A DNA stretch of 37,320 nt from Agathobaculum desmolans ATCC 43058 (GCF_000701665.1 NZ_JNJN01000028.1:1-37320); one strand, 5' to 3'; numbered from the stretch's first letter, positions 25,012-34,338 are shown. Notes: generated from the letters alone by a model not told the origin. Translations and numbers: made by a program.

Positions 25012-26406
25012 TTATTTGCCGCCCAGTTTTTCGCTGTTGGAGAAGTGAAAAATGGTCATAAACAGGATTTTGATATCAAACAGAAAGGTCCAATTCTCAA
25101 TATAGTACAAATCGTGTTCAATGCGTCCCTTAATCGAAGTATCGCCGCGAAAACCGTTAACTTGCGCCCAGCCGGTAATGCCGGGACGCACCTGATGCTT
25201 GACCATATACAGGGGGATGCTCTCCTTGAACTGGTTGACAAAGAAGGGGAGTTCCGGGCGCGGGCCAACCAAACTCATATCACCTTTGAGGACATTGAAA
25301 AACTGCGGCAGCTCATCAATGGAAAATTTGCGGATAAAGGAGCCGAAACGGGTTTTGCGGGGATCACTATTGGTGCTCCATCCGGTGGTTTGCTGGTCAT
25401 TGACCCGCATGGAACGGAATTTGTACATGTAAAAAGGCTTTTTGCCCAAGCCGACACGTTCCTGCCGGAACAAGATGGGGCCGGGGGAGGAGAGCTTTAC
25501 GCCGATCGCCGCGAACAGCATGAGCGGAGAGGTCAGCAGGATCAGTAGGAGTGATCCGACGATATCCATGGTTCGCTTGATGAAAGCGTTGCCGATATTG
25601 TCCAGCGGGATATGGCGGATATTGATCAGGGACACATCGCCGATTTCATCGTAGACAGGATGCGCAGGTAAAAACTTGGTGTAAAAGGGGATCAGCGAAA
25701 CCTTTACGCCGTTTTTTTCGCTGTTGGCGATAATATCCTGCAAGTAGGAATATTCCTCCGCTTCCAGCGCAATGACGACTTCATCCGGGCTGATGCGCTC
25801 GAGCACTTTGGAAAAGGATTCATAAGTGCCAAGATAGGGCAGGCCGGGCAGGCAATCGTGCGGCGCAAGATAATGGTCGACGGTGAAGCCCAGCGTGCGG
25901 TCGTTTTGTACAGCCCGGCAGTAGGCCTGCGCCTGTTCCCCGCAGCCGACCAGCAACACATGCTTTAGGTTATAGCCTTTTTCGCGAAATGTACGTAAAA
26001 GACGGCGCAGAAACCACCGTTTTACCGCAATAGCCAGTGTGATAAGGGCGAAGAAGACAAACAGCGTCCAGCGGGATAGATGTACTTCCTTAAATATAAA
26101 GAAAAAAGCCAACATCAAGCCGAACAGGATCACATTGCATCGCAGTAAGAGGCTGAACTCGGTCATAAACTGTTTGGAGCGGAACGAGTCATACAGTCCG
26201 AACAAGCCATACAGCAGCCAAAACAGGGGAATCATGCAGAAAGCGGCAAACATATAGTAGGATAGGCTGATATGACCGGGTTCGCCATGAAAGATAAAAA
26301 AACGAATATAATAGGCAAGGGCCATGCAGGGAAAGAGCAGTGCTGCATCCGTCAGACCATTGATCTGGTTGAGCGCACGTTGGTTTTCCTTGATCAATAC
26401 CGTCAC
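25012..26406 (-). CDS. Polyprenyl-phosphate sugar-1-phosphate transferase (WcaJ type)
   Basis: The 464-residue enzyme has four to five N-terminal membrane helices (about 15-130), a CoA-binding-like Rossmann region (about 140-260; HVLLVGCGEQAQAY), and a C-terminal bacterial sugar transferase domain (about 270-464). That domain carries the KRTMDIVGS entry, YKFRSM, the RKFSIDELPQFFNVLKGDMSLVGPRPE core and RPGITGWAQVNG. Such enzymes move a hexose 1-phosphate from a UDP sugar onto undecaprenyl phosphate and start exopolysaccharide or capsule synthesis. The sugar is unknown. The listed start is a GTG at 26406 with a weak site. A TTG three codons later (IKENQRALN) is also possible. It is divergent from the glycosyltransferase. 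Confidence 0.9.
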   Translation of the reverse strand: MTVLIKENQRALNQINGLTDAALLFPCMALAYYIRFFIFHGEPGHISLSYYMFAAFCMIPLFWLLYGLFGLYDSFRSKQFMTEFSLLLRCNVILFGLMLAFFFIFKEVHLSRWTLFVFFALITLAIAVKRWFLRRLLRTFREKGYNLKHVLLVGCGEQAQAYCRAVQNDRTLGFTVDHYLAPHDCLPGLPYLGTYESFSKVLERISPDEVVIALEAEEYSYLQDIIANSEKNGVKVSLIPFYTKFLPAHPVYDEIGDVSLINIRHIPLDNIGNAFIKRTMDIVGSLLLILLTSPLMLFAAIGVKLSSPGPILFRQERVGLGKKPFYMYKFRSMRVNDQQTTGWSTNSDPRKTRFGSFIRKFSIDELPQFFNVLKGDMSLVGPRPELPFFVNQFKESIPLYMVKHQVRPGITGWAQVNGFRGDTSIKGRIEHDLYYIENWTFLFDIKILFMTIFHFSNSEKLGGK

Positions 26407-26477
26407 CGTCCTATGATTTATAAACTTTTTTTATTCTATCATATTTGACAGAAAATTGCCAGAGGATTGTGTGCAGC

Positions 26478-26506
26478 TTGACAAAAAGTGCGGTATGGGG
26501 TAATAT
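26478..26506 (+). promoter_or_regulatory. Promoter of the glycosyltransferase gene
   Basis: TTGACA (26478-26483), a 17-bp spacer and TAATAT (26501-26506). The expected start near 26513 gives a leader of about 95 nt. Confidence 0.7.
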
Positions 26507-26559
26507 TCCAATAGATGTGCTGCGGTCAAGCAGAGATAATGTATCAAAACACAGGATGT

Positions 26560-26590
26560 GCGGGCGGAAGTGCCGCCTGCGCGTTTTTTT
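26560..26590 (+). terminator. Leader terminator (attenuator) before the glycosyltransferase
   Basis: Bases 26560-26567 pair with 26573-26580 (eight pairs, one G-T), possibly extended by two more pairs, and are followed by seven Ts (26584-26590). The T-run ends 16 bases before the predicted start codon. A run of this kind between promoter and start points to regulated read-through. Confidence 0.65.
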
Positions 26591-26606
26591 AATGATGGGT
26601 GGAGAA

Positions 26607-27734
26607 ATGGCAGACGGACAGAAAAAAATATTGTATGTAGCATCATCGTTTGGACATCTGGCCGCATTTCATCAGCCGTATATGAAGTGGTTTGCAGAGC
26701 AGGGATGTACGGTGCATGCGGCGGCAGGTGGTGATAGGCGGGAGCTGCAAGGTGTGGTGCGCTATATTTCGCTGCCGTTTGAGAAAAGTATGTACTCACA
26801 GCGTAACTTGGCTGCGGCTTGGCGTTTGCGTCAATTGGTACAGCGGGAAGGATACGATCTGATCAGCCTGCATACTTCGCTGGCGGCATTTTTCGCAAGG
26901 TTGGCACTGCTGCTGCCGTGCAGAAAACGTCCGACTGTGATGAATACATCGCACGGTTATCTGTTCGACCGGGACAGCACGCGCCTTAAACGGATGCTGC
27001 TGTTGGGGGCGGAGCGGCTGACAGCGCCGGTAACAGACTGGCTGCTGGTTATGAATCAGCAGGATCGGGAAATTGCCAATCGATACAGGTTGGGGGAAAA
27101 TATCGTGTTTACCCGTGGAATGGGGGTGGATCTGGCGCGGTTCCAGCCCACAACGCGGGAGATGCGCCAGATGGCACGTGATAGTATGCGGGTGCAGCCG
27201 GATGAGCTTGTGCTGGTGTACGCGGCGGAATTTTCAGAGCGGAAGAATCAGAAAATGCTGATCCGGGCGATGCAGGATTTGCCGGATTCTGTTATACTGC
27301 TGCTGCCCGGCGAGGGCGCGCTGCTGGAGCCGTGCAAAATGCTGGCGAAAGAGCTTGGGGTAAGCGGACGGGTTCGCTTTCCGGGGTTTGTGCGGAACGT
27401 GGAAGATTATTATGCCGCAGCTGACCTGTGTGTATCAGCCAGCCGAATTGAAGGACTGCCGTTTAACGTGATGGAGGCGATGGCGTGCGGCTTACCTGTC
27501 GTACTCAGTGACATTAAGGGACATCAGGATTTGGTAAGCGGAGGGCAGAACGGTATACTGTATCCGTATGATGACATACCGGCTTTTGTGAAGGCGGTAG
27601 AGCGCTTGCTGGATGAGCAAACGCGCCAGTTGATGGCGGTGGCGGCATATCGGGCGGCGCAGCCATACGGTTTGGAAACGGTATATCCGACATTGACCGG
27701 GATATATCAAACAGCGCTGCATGGGCACGCTTGA
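26607..27734 (+). CDS. GT4-family glycosyltransferase
   Basis: The 375-residue enzyme has two Rossmann domains of the GT-B fold: a Glyco_transf_4-like N-terminal half (ILYVASSFGHLAAFHQPYMKW near the start) and a GT1-type C-terminal half from about residue 195. The nucleotide-sugar signature EGLPFNVMEAMACGLPVV keeps the E-x7-E pair. It probably adds a hexose to the lipid-linked repeat unit begun by the WcaJ-type enzyme; no membrane segments are seen. The start is uncertain: in-frame ATGs at 26592, 26595 and 26607 exist and the only GGTGGAG site is very near the last one. The gene lies behind a leader terminator. Confidence 0.88.
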   Translation: MADGQKKILYVASSFGHLAAFHQPYMKWFAEQGCTVHAAAGGDRRELQGVVRYISLPFEKSMYSQRNLAAAWRLRQLVQREGYDLISLHTSLAAFFARLALLLPCRKRPTVMNTSHGYLFDRDSTRLKRMLLLGAERLTAPVTDWLLVMNQQDREIANRYRLGENIVFTRGMGVDLARFQPTTREMRQMARDSMRVQPDELVLVYAAEFSERKNQKMLIRAMQDLPDSVILLLPGEGALLEPCKMLAKELGVSGRVRFPGFVRNVEDYYAAADLCVSASRIEGLPFNVMEAMACGLPVVLSDIKGHQDLVSGGQNGILYPYDDIPAFVKAVERLLDEQTRQLMAVAAYRAAQPYGLETVYPTLTGIYQTALHGHA

Positions 27735-27813
27735 TGTGGGTCTGTTAAATATATAATAATATATAATAAGGTATAGCAGGTGTTCGGAACGGAATGCCGG
27801 GGAGGTTATCATC

Positions 27814-30567
27814 ATGAAGTCAAAAGCAGTTACATCGGCACCACCTACAAGGTGGTGGCTGTATACCGGAGCCGCGTTGCTTGTATTTCTGATTACGTGC
27901 TTCAGCAATAACGGCACGTATATCACGCAAAAGGTGCTTGGCTTGGTCGGCGCGGCAGCCGTTCTGGCAATGATGCTGTTTGCGGACAAGCAGCGGGTCA
28001 AGCGCCTGCTCACACCGCCGGCCTTTGCATTGTTTGCCTATATGCTGCTTGCAGGCATATCCACCCTGTATGCACGGTCAGGTAAGTTTGCGATTGCAGA
28101 GTTTTCCAATATGCTGGCGGCATTCAGCGTATTTACGGCGATTGTGCTGTTTTCTAAAGAAGGAAAGCTGTCCTTCCGGCGGACGGCGGCGGTTTTGGCG
28201 GGGGCGGCTGCGCCGGTGGGCTTACTGTCGATTGATGCGGCATCCTGCAACCTTCTGATGCGTCCGTTCCGCGTCCTGATGGAGCTGATCGGCAGAGGTT
28301 ATGGAGACACCGGATCGTATTTCTACTCCCGTCTGCATACGATTGTGGGCAACCCCAATACCTATGCCGGCCTGATGTCGATTGCGGTGCTGCTGTCGAT
28401 CTGGCTGGTGTTCACCGCAGAGAGCCGCAAACAGAAAATCGGATACAGCATCCTGCTGATGATCAATACGGTTTCCTATCTGCTGGCCTTTTCCATGGGA
28501 TCGCTCGGTGTATTTGTGGTGGCGTGCCTGCTGATGCTGGCGCTCAGCCCGAAGGAGGGACGGATCGGCCTGTTCCTGCTGCTGCTCCAGACGGCGGTTG
28601 TTGCACTCGTGGTGGGTGCGGTATCGGTCAAGGGCTTCGGTGATACGGTGACCGGCTCGCCGCTGCCACTGCTGATGTTGGCTGCGGGCTGTGCCGCCGC
28701 GTGTGCCTTGGAGATCTTCGCGCGGGAAAAGCTTACGTCCGTGCTGACCGGCAAGGGCAAACTGCTGATCGGCATTGCGGCGGGGCTGGTAGTGATCGGT
28801 GCAGTTTATGTGATCGCGGCGCTTCAGGTGACCGGCGCGTATACGTTTGGCACGGAGGGGGATTTCCGCCGCACGGCAGACCTGCCGGCAGGGGAATACA
28901 CGCTGCAAATGCAGGCGGATGCCCCGGTCGGCGTGCGGGTCGCCTATAAGAATACCAACAACCTGATCCAGAACAATGAGACCGATCTGGCAAACGGCAC
29001 ATCGGATGCAGCGGTGACCTTTACAGTGCCGGAGGACAGCGAGCTGGTGTTCTTCTACTTCTCCTGTGCGCAGCCGGGCGTGACGCTGCATCAGGCGGAT
29101 TACGCCGGTGCAGAAACGGGCAGCATCAAGCTGGGCTATAAGCTGCTGCCCTCGTTCGTTGCGGATCGAATCCAAGACCTTGCGGCCAACGGCAACGTGG
29201 TGCAGCGCGGCGTATACCGTCAGGACGCTATAAAGCTGTGGAAAACGGCGCCGGTATTCGGGCGTGGTCTGGGCGGCTTTGAAAACGGCGTTGTTTCGGT
29301 GCAGGATTACTATTACGAAACCAAGTATGCACATAACCACTATGTGGAGATGCTGTGTGATCTGGGTGTGCTTGGCCTGCTGGCGTTTCTGTCGCTGCTG
29401 GGAACAGCAGTATGGGCGCTGGTCAAGAGCCGGAAGGAAAAGCCGCTGATCGTGATGCTGCTGGCGGCCTGCGTGCTGCAAATGTTCGGGCAGGCGATAA
29501 CCGACGTGATCTGGTCGGTTGGTGCGTGTATGTCCATGTTTTTTGCGGTGCTGGCGCTGGTAACGCTGTATTGCGGCGACTGCCTGCGGCTTTCGGTGTC
29601 GCAGAAGAGCAAGGGCGGTGCGGTGCGCTGGCCGGTGGCTACGGTTTCTTCCGTGTTTGTGGTGCTGATTGGATTGAATCTGGTGGCGCAGAGCATTTTC
29701 TATGGCGATGACCTGTCGATGGATGATCTGAAAAACTGCGCGTCGATCGACCTGTTTGAAAAGAACGACTATAAGCTGTCCTATCTGATTTCCGGCGGCA
29801 ACGAGCCGGGTGTAGCAGACCGTTATGCGGCTGCGCTGTCCAAGGAGGAATCCAACTCAATCACCATCCCGCTGGCGCAGTACTATGCCGGCAGCGGACA
29901 GATCGATCAGGCGCTGCGCACGCTGGACAAGGGCGCAGACTATATGCGCGCGGATAAGGCTGTCTGGCAGCAGATGTTTGACCTGTACGAGGGGATGATC
30001 GATCCGGTCGGTCAGCTCAGTGCGGCGCAGCTGCTGATGGAGGATACCTATGTGAAACGGATGACAGCGGGCTATGAAAAGCTGTGCGAAGTGAATGCGG
30101 CACAACTGGATGATGTGCTGCTGACGCCGCAGAACAATGTTTTTCTCAATAAGCTGTTGGCGGTGGCGGCGCTGGCACCGTATGATACGACAAAGGCACT
30201 GACCACGTTTTCCGATCTGGCATTGGATACGGCAACTGCGCCCGATGTGGATGGAAACGGTATGCCGGATTACGCTGCGGTAACAGCGGGGGAGGTTATC
30301 TGGAACGGCGGCGGCGCCTTCACCGCGCAGACCGACTGCACGCTTGTACTGGATATTACCGTAAAGAATGAAGGCGATTATGTGCTTTCGGTGCAGGCGG
30401 ATCAGCCCGGCGGCATCGCTGTGGATATCAACGGCGCAGCGGCGGCGCTGGATGCCGCCGGCAGCACCCAGCCGTATGAGGAATGGGGCGGCGGCGATGA
30501 TAGCACGATCACCCTGCACGTGAAAGCCGGTACAACGGTCGAGCGTGTCTCCTATATGAGGGTTTAA
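27814..30567 (+). CDS. O-antigen ligase/polymerase (Wzy_C)-family membrane protein with large extra domains
   Basis: The 917-residue protein has about twelve membrane helices (roughly 15-340 and 500-620). The Wzy_C motif region is at about 505-530 (KYAHNHYVEMLCDLGVLGLLAFLS). The catalytic-type outer loop is unusually long: residues about 345-450 form a beta-rich insert resembling a carbohydrate-binding fold. After the last helix come a helical, TPR-like part (about 650-770) and a second beta-rich, sugar-binding-like C-terminal domain (about 800-917; similar in style to the loop insert). The family joins or polymerises polysaccharide on undecaprenyl carriers. GGGGAGG lies 8 bases upstream. The 79-bp gap to the glycosyltransferase contains two TATAAT-like blocks and may hold a second promoter. 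Confidence 0.82.
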   Translation: MKSKAVTSAPPTRWWLYTGAALLVFLITCFSNNGTYITQKVLGLVGAAAVLAMMLFADKQRVKRLLTPPAFALFAYMLLAGISTLYARSGKFAIAEFSNMLAAFSVFTAIVLFSKEGKLSFRRTAAVLAGAAAPVGLLSIDAASCNLLMRPFRVLMELIGRGYGDTGSYFYSRLHTIVGNPNTYAGLMSIAVLLSIWLVFTAESRKQKIGYSILLMINTVSYLLAFSMGSLGVFVVACLLMLALSPKEGRIGLFLLLLQTAVVALVVGAVSVKGFGDTVTGSPLPLLMLAAGCAAACALEIFAREKLTSVLTGKGKLLIGIAAGLVVIGAVYVIAALQVTGAYTFGTEGDFRRTADLPAGEYTLQMQADAPVGVRVAYKNTNNLIQNNETDLANGTSDAAVTFTVPEDSELVFFYFSCAQPGVTLHQADYAGAETGSIKLGYKLLPSFVADRIQDLAANGNVVQRGVYRQDAIKLWKTAPVFGRGLGGFENGVVSVQDYYYETKYAHNHYVEMLCDLGVLGLLAFLSLLGTAVWALVKSRKEKPLIVMLLAACVLQMFGQAITDVIWSVGACMSMFFAVLALVTLYCGDCLRLSVSQKSKGGAVRWPVATVSSVFVVLIGLNLVAQSIFYGDDLSMDDLKNCASIDLFEKNDYKLSYLISGGNEPGVADRYAAALSKEESNSITIPLAQYYAGSGQIDQALRTLDKGADYMRADKAVWQQMFDLYEGMIDPVGQLSAAQLLMEDTYVKRMTAGYEKLCEVNAAQLDDVLLTPQNNVFLNKLLAVAALAPYDTTKALTTFSDLALDTATAPDVDGNGMPDYAAVTAGEVIWNGGGAFTAQTDCTLVLDITVKNEGDYVLSVQADQPGGIAVDINGAAAALDAAGSTQPYEEWGGGDDSTITLHVKAGTTVERVSYMRV

Positions 30568-30602
30568 GCAGGCTGCACTGCCGGGAAAAAGAACGGCATG
30601 AA

Positions 30603-30644
30603 AAATCCGCAGAGAATCGCATGAAAGCGGTTCTCTGCGGATTT
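30603..30644 (+). terminator. Terminator of the polysaccharide genes
   Basis: An 18-bp stem (30603-30620 with 30627-30644, one G-T pair) with a 6-nt loop is followed by a short T-rich stretch. Confidence 0.75.
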
Positions 30645-30947
30645 CTGTTTGTAAACAGAAGCCGGCGTATCCAAAGCAGCAATATGCGCAACGCCTTTGT
30701 TACACAAAGAGCTTATCATCGCTGGATTGCAGCAGATCAATAACTGTTCCAATACATTGGTCACCGATTGCAGAATCAGGCCGGCATTAGGATTGTGTAC
30801 CTTATTGTATATACCTCTCAGGCGCAGGATGCAATATTACATTATTATTACCGATTCCCCGCCCGACTTGACCCATCCGAGCCGGTGTGGTATTATAATC
30901 ATCGAAAACGGGAGAAATCCCAAAAAATTTTAAGGAGGAAAACCCCA
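30645..30947 (+). promoter_or_regulatory. Upstream region and promoter of the S-layer-type gene
   Basis: The first 220 bp hold no gene or clear signal. A promoter is seen at 30868-30899: TTGACC, then TATTAT after 17 bp or a perfect TATAAT (30894-30899) after 20 bp. The leader is about 40 nt and ends in TAAGGAGG, a strong ribosome binding site suited to an abundant protein. Confidence 0.65.
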
Positions 30948-33521
30948 ATGAAGAATCTCAAAAAGGTTCTCGCACTGGTGCTCGCGTTCGCCTGCGCGTT
31001 CACGATGTTCGCCGGTGCGGCATTCACGGATGAGGCTGACTTTAACGTTAATGCCGATACCGTGGATACTCTGGTTGCCCTGGGCGTAATCGACGGCTAT
31101 GCAGATGGCTCGTTCAAGCCCGAAGGCACTGTAAGCCGTGCGGAAATGGCGAAGATGATCTACGTTCTGCGCACTGGCAACTCTGACGCTTCTGCGTACA
31201 ACGATGACAAGAGCTCGTTCACCGATATCGGTGAACACTGGGGCCGCGGCTACATCAAGTACTGCCAGTCCCTGGGCATCATCTCCGGCAAGTCCGTTAC
31301 CAAGTTCGATCCGAACGGTAAGGTAACCGCGCAGGAAGCTGCCAAGATGCTGCTTGTAACCCTCGGTTACGATGCACAGAAGGCTGGCCTTGAGGGCGCT
31401 ACCTGGGCTTCCAAGACCAACGCTCTGGCTGACGAGAACGGCCTGCTCGAGGATGTAAACACTTCCTTCACCGCAGCTTGCCCGCGTCAGTACGCTGCTC
31501 AGCTGATCTACAATGCAATCTTTGCTCCGACTGTTGTGTTCCGTGATGGTGCTTACACCAACACCAACTATCAGGACAAGGACAACAAGACCATCGGCGA
31601 AAAGTACATGGGTCTGAAGACCTCTGTCGGCACGCTGGAAGGCACTGTTAAGGAGTCCGGCAAGGATACCTACAAGCTGAATCTGGATATGTCCGCTGCC
31701 AACAAGGAAGATTCCGACATGGTGAACGGCAAGTACGTTGATTCCTTCACCAAGGTTGCCAAGGACTACTCCGCGCTGAAGAACCGCGTTGTTAAGGTTC
31801 TGTTCAAGGAGTCTGACAAGGTTTACGGCGTATTCGCTACCGACGACAGCTCTGTTCTGAACGGCGTTGTAGGTGACTACGATGTTGATGGCGCCAAGAT
31901 TAAGTATGACGGCGAGAAGTACTCCGTACTGTCCACTGCTGGTGTTTACGAGAACGACGCTGATACCGCAGTTAAGAAGACCGTTGTTGACTATGTCCAG
32001 AATGCAAAGGGTGCTCTTAAGGCTGCTGATGCCAAGGTCGTGCTGAACGATGACGACAAGGTTGAGCGTTTTGACGTTACCACCTTTATGGTTGGCAAGG
32101 TTTCCTACGTTGGCAAGGACTATGTAAACGTTGTTTACAAGGGCGGCGACAAGGTAGGCAACTTCTCCAACTATGCTAAGCTGGATAAGGATTCCTGCAA
32201 CTCCGATATCTCCGACCTGAAGAAGGATGACTACATCATCATCACCAACAGCATGGTAAACGAAAAGTTGGATGCTGTTAAGGCCGATATGGTTGAGGGC
32301 AAGATCGAGTCCACCCGCGACAGCGGCGATGAGATCCGCATTGACGGCACCTGGTACAAGTCTGCGCTGGATAAGAACGATGATATCAAGCTGAGCAATG
32401 AGGTTTCTGTTGTTCTGAAGAACGGCTATGTTGCATTTGTTGACGACGTAAAGGCTGGCTCCAACGACGTAGCCCTGATGATCGAGGCTGCCAAGAACTC
32501 CGGCGTTGGTGCGAAGTGGCAGGCGGACCTGCTGTTTGCTGACGGCACCCGCAAGGTTGTTGACGTAGACGACGACAAGGAAAATAGTAAGTTCAAGTCT
32601 GATATTCTGGAGGGTGTGGCGACGGATAAGGTTACTGGCGTTCCGTTCCTCGTAACTTACGACCAGTCTGGCAGCAAGTATGAGCTGGACAAGGTTGTTA
32701 CTTCTTCCAATCAGGCTGGCTATGACAAGGTTACCAACGTTGCTGATAAGAGCAAGGTTGATGACGGCAAGCTGCTTAATGAGAACGGCAAGCTCGTCGC
32801 TACGATTGATGACTCTGCTGCGATCTTCCTGAAGTACGGCGATGACGACTACAAGGTTGTTACCGGCGCTGACATGAAGAAGTGGAGCGACAAGAACCTT
32901 CTGAAGGGTCACATGATCCTGACCGACATGAAGAACGGTTATGAGAATGTTAAGGTTGGCTTCATTGAGACTGATAAGAACCCGTCTGGTTCCGATAAGT
33001 CCTATGCTTACATCTTCGGTATTGAAAACAATGCCAAGGATGAGGATCACAACGAGTACGTAGAATACAATGTGTTCAATGGCACCGATGCGACCACGCT
33101 GAAGGTGAAGCACTCTGCTGCCAACGCATACGCAGAAGGCACTGTTGTTGAGTACACCCTCGACAGCGATGGCTATGCTGACTGCACCGTTTACGGCAAG
33201 GATAAGCTGACCGCCGATGCTCTGGCTGCTAAGGCTTGGGACGGCAAGGGCTTTGATGGCGACATCAAGCTTGGCACTACCACTACGCTGAATACTTACA
33301 AGATCGATAAGGACGACACCATGGTGCTGTTCATTAATACCGATGATAAGACCGGCGTTGCGGAGTTCGAGCCGCTGACCGCGCAAGAGATCTTTGAAAA
33401 GGGCACTGACAAGGTAATCGGTTACAAAAAGAACGTTGCTTACTATTCTAAGGATGGCAAGACCATCGACGTTCTGGTAATCGACATTACCAACGAGATC
33501 AAGGCTTCCCTGTTTGACTAA
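30948..33521 (+). CDS. SLH-domain S-layer-type surface protein
   Basis: The 857-residue protein has a signal peptide (1-25) and two clear SLH repeats (about 33-75, VDTLVALGVIDGYADGSFKPEGTVSRAEM; and 85-130, YIKYCQSLGIISGKSVTKFDPNGKVTAQEA), probably a third to about 185. A long acidic, Lys/Asp/Val-rich beta-domain region without known enzyme motifs follows. SLH repeats hold such proteins on pyruvylated wall polymers; a main S-layer subunit is the likely role. Codon choice is very uneven (AAG, GTT, GGC, GAC and AAC dominate) and unlike the neighbours, as in highly expressed genes. It is related along much of its length to the partial gene at 35458-37320. The ATG follows TAAGGAGG. Confidence 0.85.
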   Translation: MKNLKKVLALVLAFACAFTMFAGAAFTDEADFNVNADTVDTLVALGVIDGYADGSFKPEGTVSRAEMAKMIYVLRTGNSDASAYNDDKSSFTDIGEHWGRGYIKYCQSLGIISGKSVTKFDPNGKVTAQEAAKMLLVTLGYDAQKAGLEGATWASKTNALADENGLLEDVNTSFTAACPRQYAAQLIYNAIFAPTVVFRDGAYTNTNYQDKDNKTIGEKYMGLKTSVGTLEGTVKESGKDTYKLNLDMSAANKEDSDMVNGKYVDSFTKVAKDYSALKNRVVKVLFKESDKVYGVFATDDSSVLNGVVGDYDVDGAKIKYDGEKYSVLSTAGVYENDADTAVKKTVVDYVQNAKGALKAADAKVVLNDDDKVERFDVTTFMVGKVSYVGKDYVNVVYKGGDKVGNFSNYAKLDKDSCNSDISDLKKDDYIIITNSMVNEKLDAVKADMVEGKIESTRDSGDEIRIDGTWYKSALDKNDDIKLSNEVSVVLKNGYVAFVDDVKAGSNDVALMIEAAKNSGVGAKWQADLLFADGTRKVVDVDDDKENSKFKSDILEGVATDKVTGVPFLVTYDQSGSKYELDKVVTSSNQAGYDKVTNVADKSKVDDGKLLNENGKLVATIDDSAAIFLKYGDDDYKVVTGADMKKWSDKNLLKGHMILTDMKNGYENVKVGFIETDKNPSGSDKSYAYIFGIENNAKDEDHNEYVEYNVFNGTDATTLKVKHSAANAYAEGTVVEYTLDSDGYADCTVYGKDKLTADALAAKAWDGKGFDGDIKLGTTTTLNTYKIDKDDTMVLFINTDDKTGVAEFEPLTAQEIFEKGTDKVIGYKKNVAYYSKDGKTIDVLVIDITNEIKASLFD

Positions 33522-33550
33522 TCCTGAAAATTAGTTAAGCAGAACAGAGA

Positions 33551-33578
33551 ACCCCGAGGAATCTCCTCGGGGTTTTTT
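33551..33578 (+). terminator. Terminator of the S-layer-type gene
   Basis: A 10-bp stem (33551-33560 with 33564-33573) with a 3-nt loop and six Ts. It lies between two convergent genes. Confidence 0.85.
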
Positions 33579-33582
33579 GGCG

Positions 33583-34338
33583 TTATCTGAATGCGATGAA
33601 ATGATGCAATCCGCTGTTGGTAATGGTGTAATCACGGTTATTGACGTAATGATAAAATACCCGAAACCCATTTTCAGTAATTTCAATAGCGTATTTTTCC
33701 TGCGACCCCATCACGGGATGCCCGGTAACGGCTAATCCGCCGGTGTAGTAATAATAGTTATATCCCGTGCAGGTTTGACCGCTGTTATTGAAAACCAGAA
33801 CTGCTTTCGGAGTAAAACCCAAATGCACAAATTGGCTTTCTTGATCGTCACCCATATAGGTTCCAATATATGCTTCACATTTCGCTGCACTGAGCGTGTT
33901 GATCTGATTTTGCAGGTTCACATCTGCGTTGGCGCGTGTTTCTGCTTCTGATCGGTCTGCCCCTGCACGGGTGCTGGTTTCCGCTGCTGCCGCGCTTTCG
34001 ATCGCCGTCAACCGATCGCGCACATCCTGTGCGAGTTTATCTCCGGTCACGCTCCCGGATGGGATGTTTCCCATCACCGCAGCGTTGAGCTGCTGCTGCA
34101 CGTTTTCTACTGCTGTCTGCACCGTGTCCGCCGGGACGCCTGCCGTGCGGGAAAATCCCAGTGCGGTCGCGGCGGTTTTGGCGGTCAATGCGTCACACAG
34201 GCCGTTGTGCGACTGCCGCAGCTCCTCCGGACTGCTGTCGAAGTATTCCTTGAGCTCATGCGGCTGTATGTTGGGCTGGTCGGGCAGATCTCGGATCTTC
34301 TTGGTAAATTCCTGCTGTTTGTTTTCGGCAAAACCCAT
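33583..34338 (-). CDS. Tail-fibre-like protein 1 (constant N-terminus, variable head)
   Basis: The 251-residue protein has no signal peptide or membrane segment. Residues about 15-120 are nearly the same as in the gene at 34655. They begin LPDQPNIQPHELKEYFDSS, the kind of segment found at the start of phage side-tail-fibre proteins in Firmicutes, and include GNIPSGSVTGDKLAQDVRDR. Then comes an Ala/Glu-rich probable coiled coil (about 120-155), and a C-terminal beta head (about 160-251; TPKAVLVFNN, GGLAVTG, ITENGFRVFYH, HHFIAFR) like small phage receptor-binding tips. The start at 34338 is chosen because AAAGGAGG is 7 bases upstream; an ATG two codons earlier is too close. No other phage gene is nearby. 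Function unknown. Confidence 0.7.
   Translation of the reverse strand: MGFAENKQQEFTKKIRDLPDQPNIQPHELKEYFDSSPEELRQSHNGLCDALTAKTAATALGFSRTAGVPADTVQTAVENVQQQLNAAVMGNIPSGSVTGDKLAQDVRDRLTAIESAAAAETSTRAGADRSEAETRANADVNLQNQINTLSAAKCEAYIGTYMGDDQESQFVHLGFTPKAVLVFNNSGQTCTGYNYYYYTGGLAVTGHPVMGSQEKYAIEITENGFRVFYHYVNNRDYTITNSGLHHFIAFR
33996..34290 (-). repeat. Left arm of the 295-bp inverted repeat
   Basis: This segment of the first fibre-like gene matches 34703-34997 in inverted orientation over 295 bp with no gaps and few substitutions by eye. The two arms lie at nearly equal distances from the central palindrome at 34479-34510. Confidence 0.85.

Noticed and set aside
25002-25013. Possible fourth end of the multi-hairpin repeat (AGCTGTCGAATT)
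   Set aside because: Only about ten bases match, none of the internal hairpins follow, and it overlaps the end of the sugar transferase gene.
30930-33386. 818-codon open frame on the minus strand opposite the S-layer-type gene
   Set aside because: It arises from the uneven codon use of the plus-strand gene. It has no ribosome binding site of note, consists of Val/Leu/Ile-rich repeats without domains, and the plus-strand protein has a clear signal peptide and SLH repeats.
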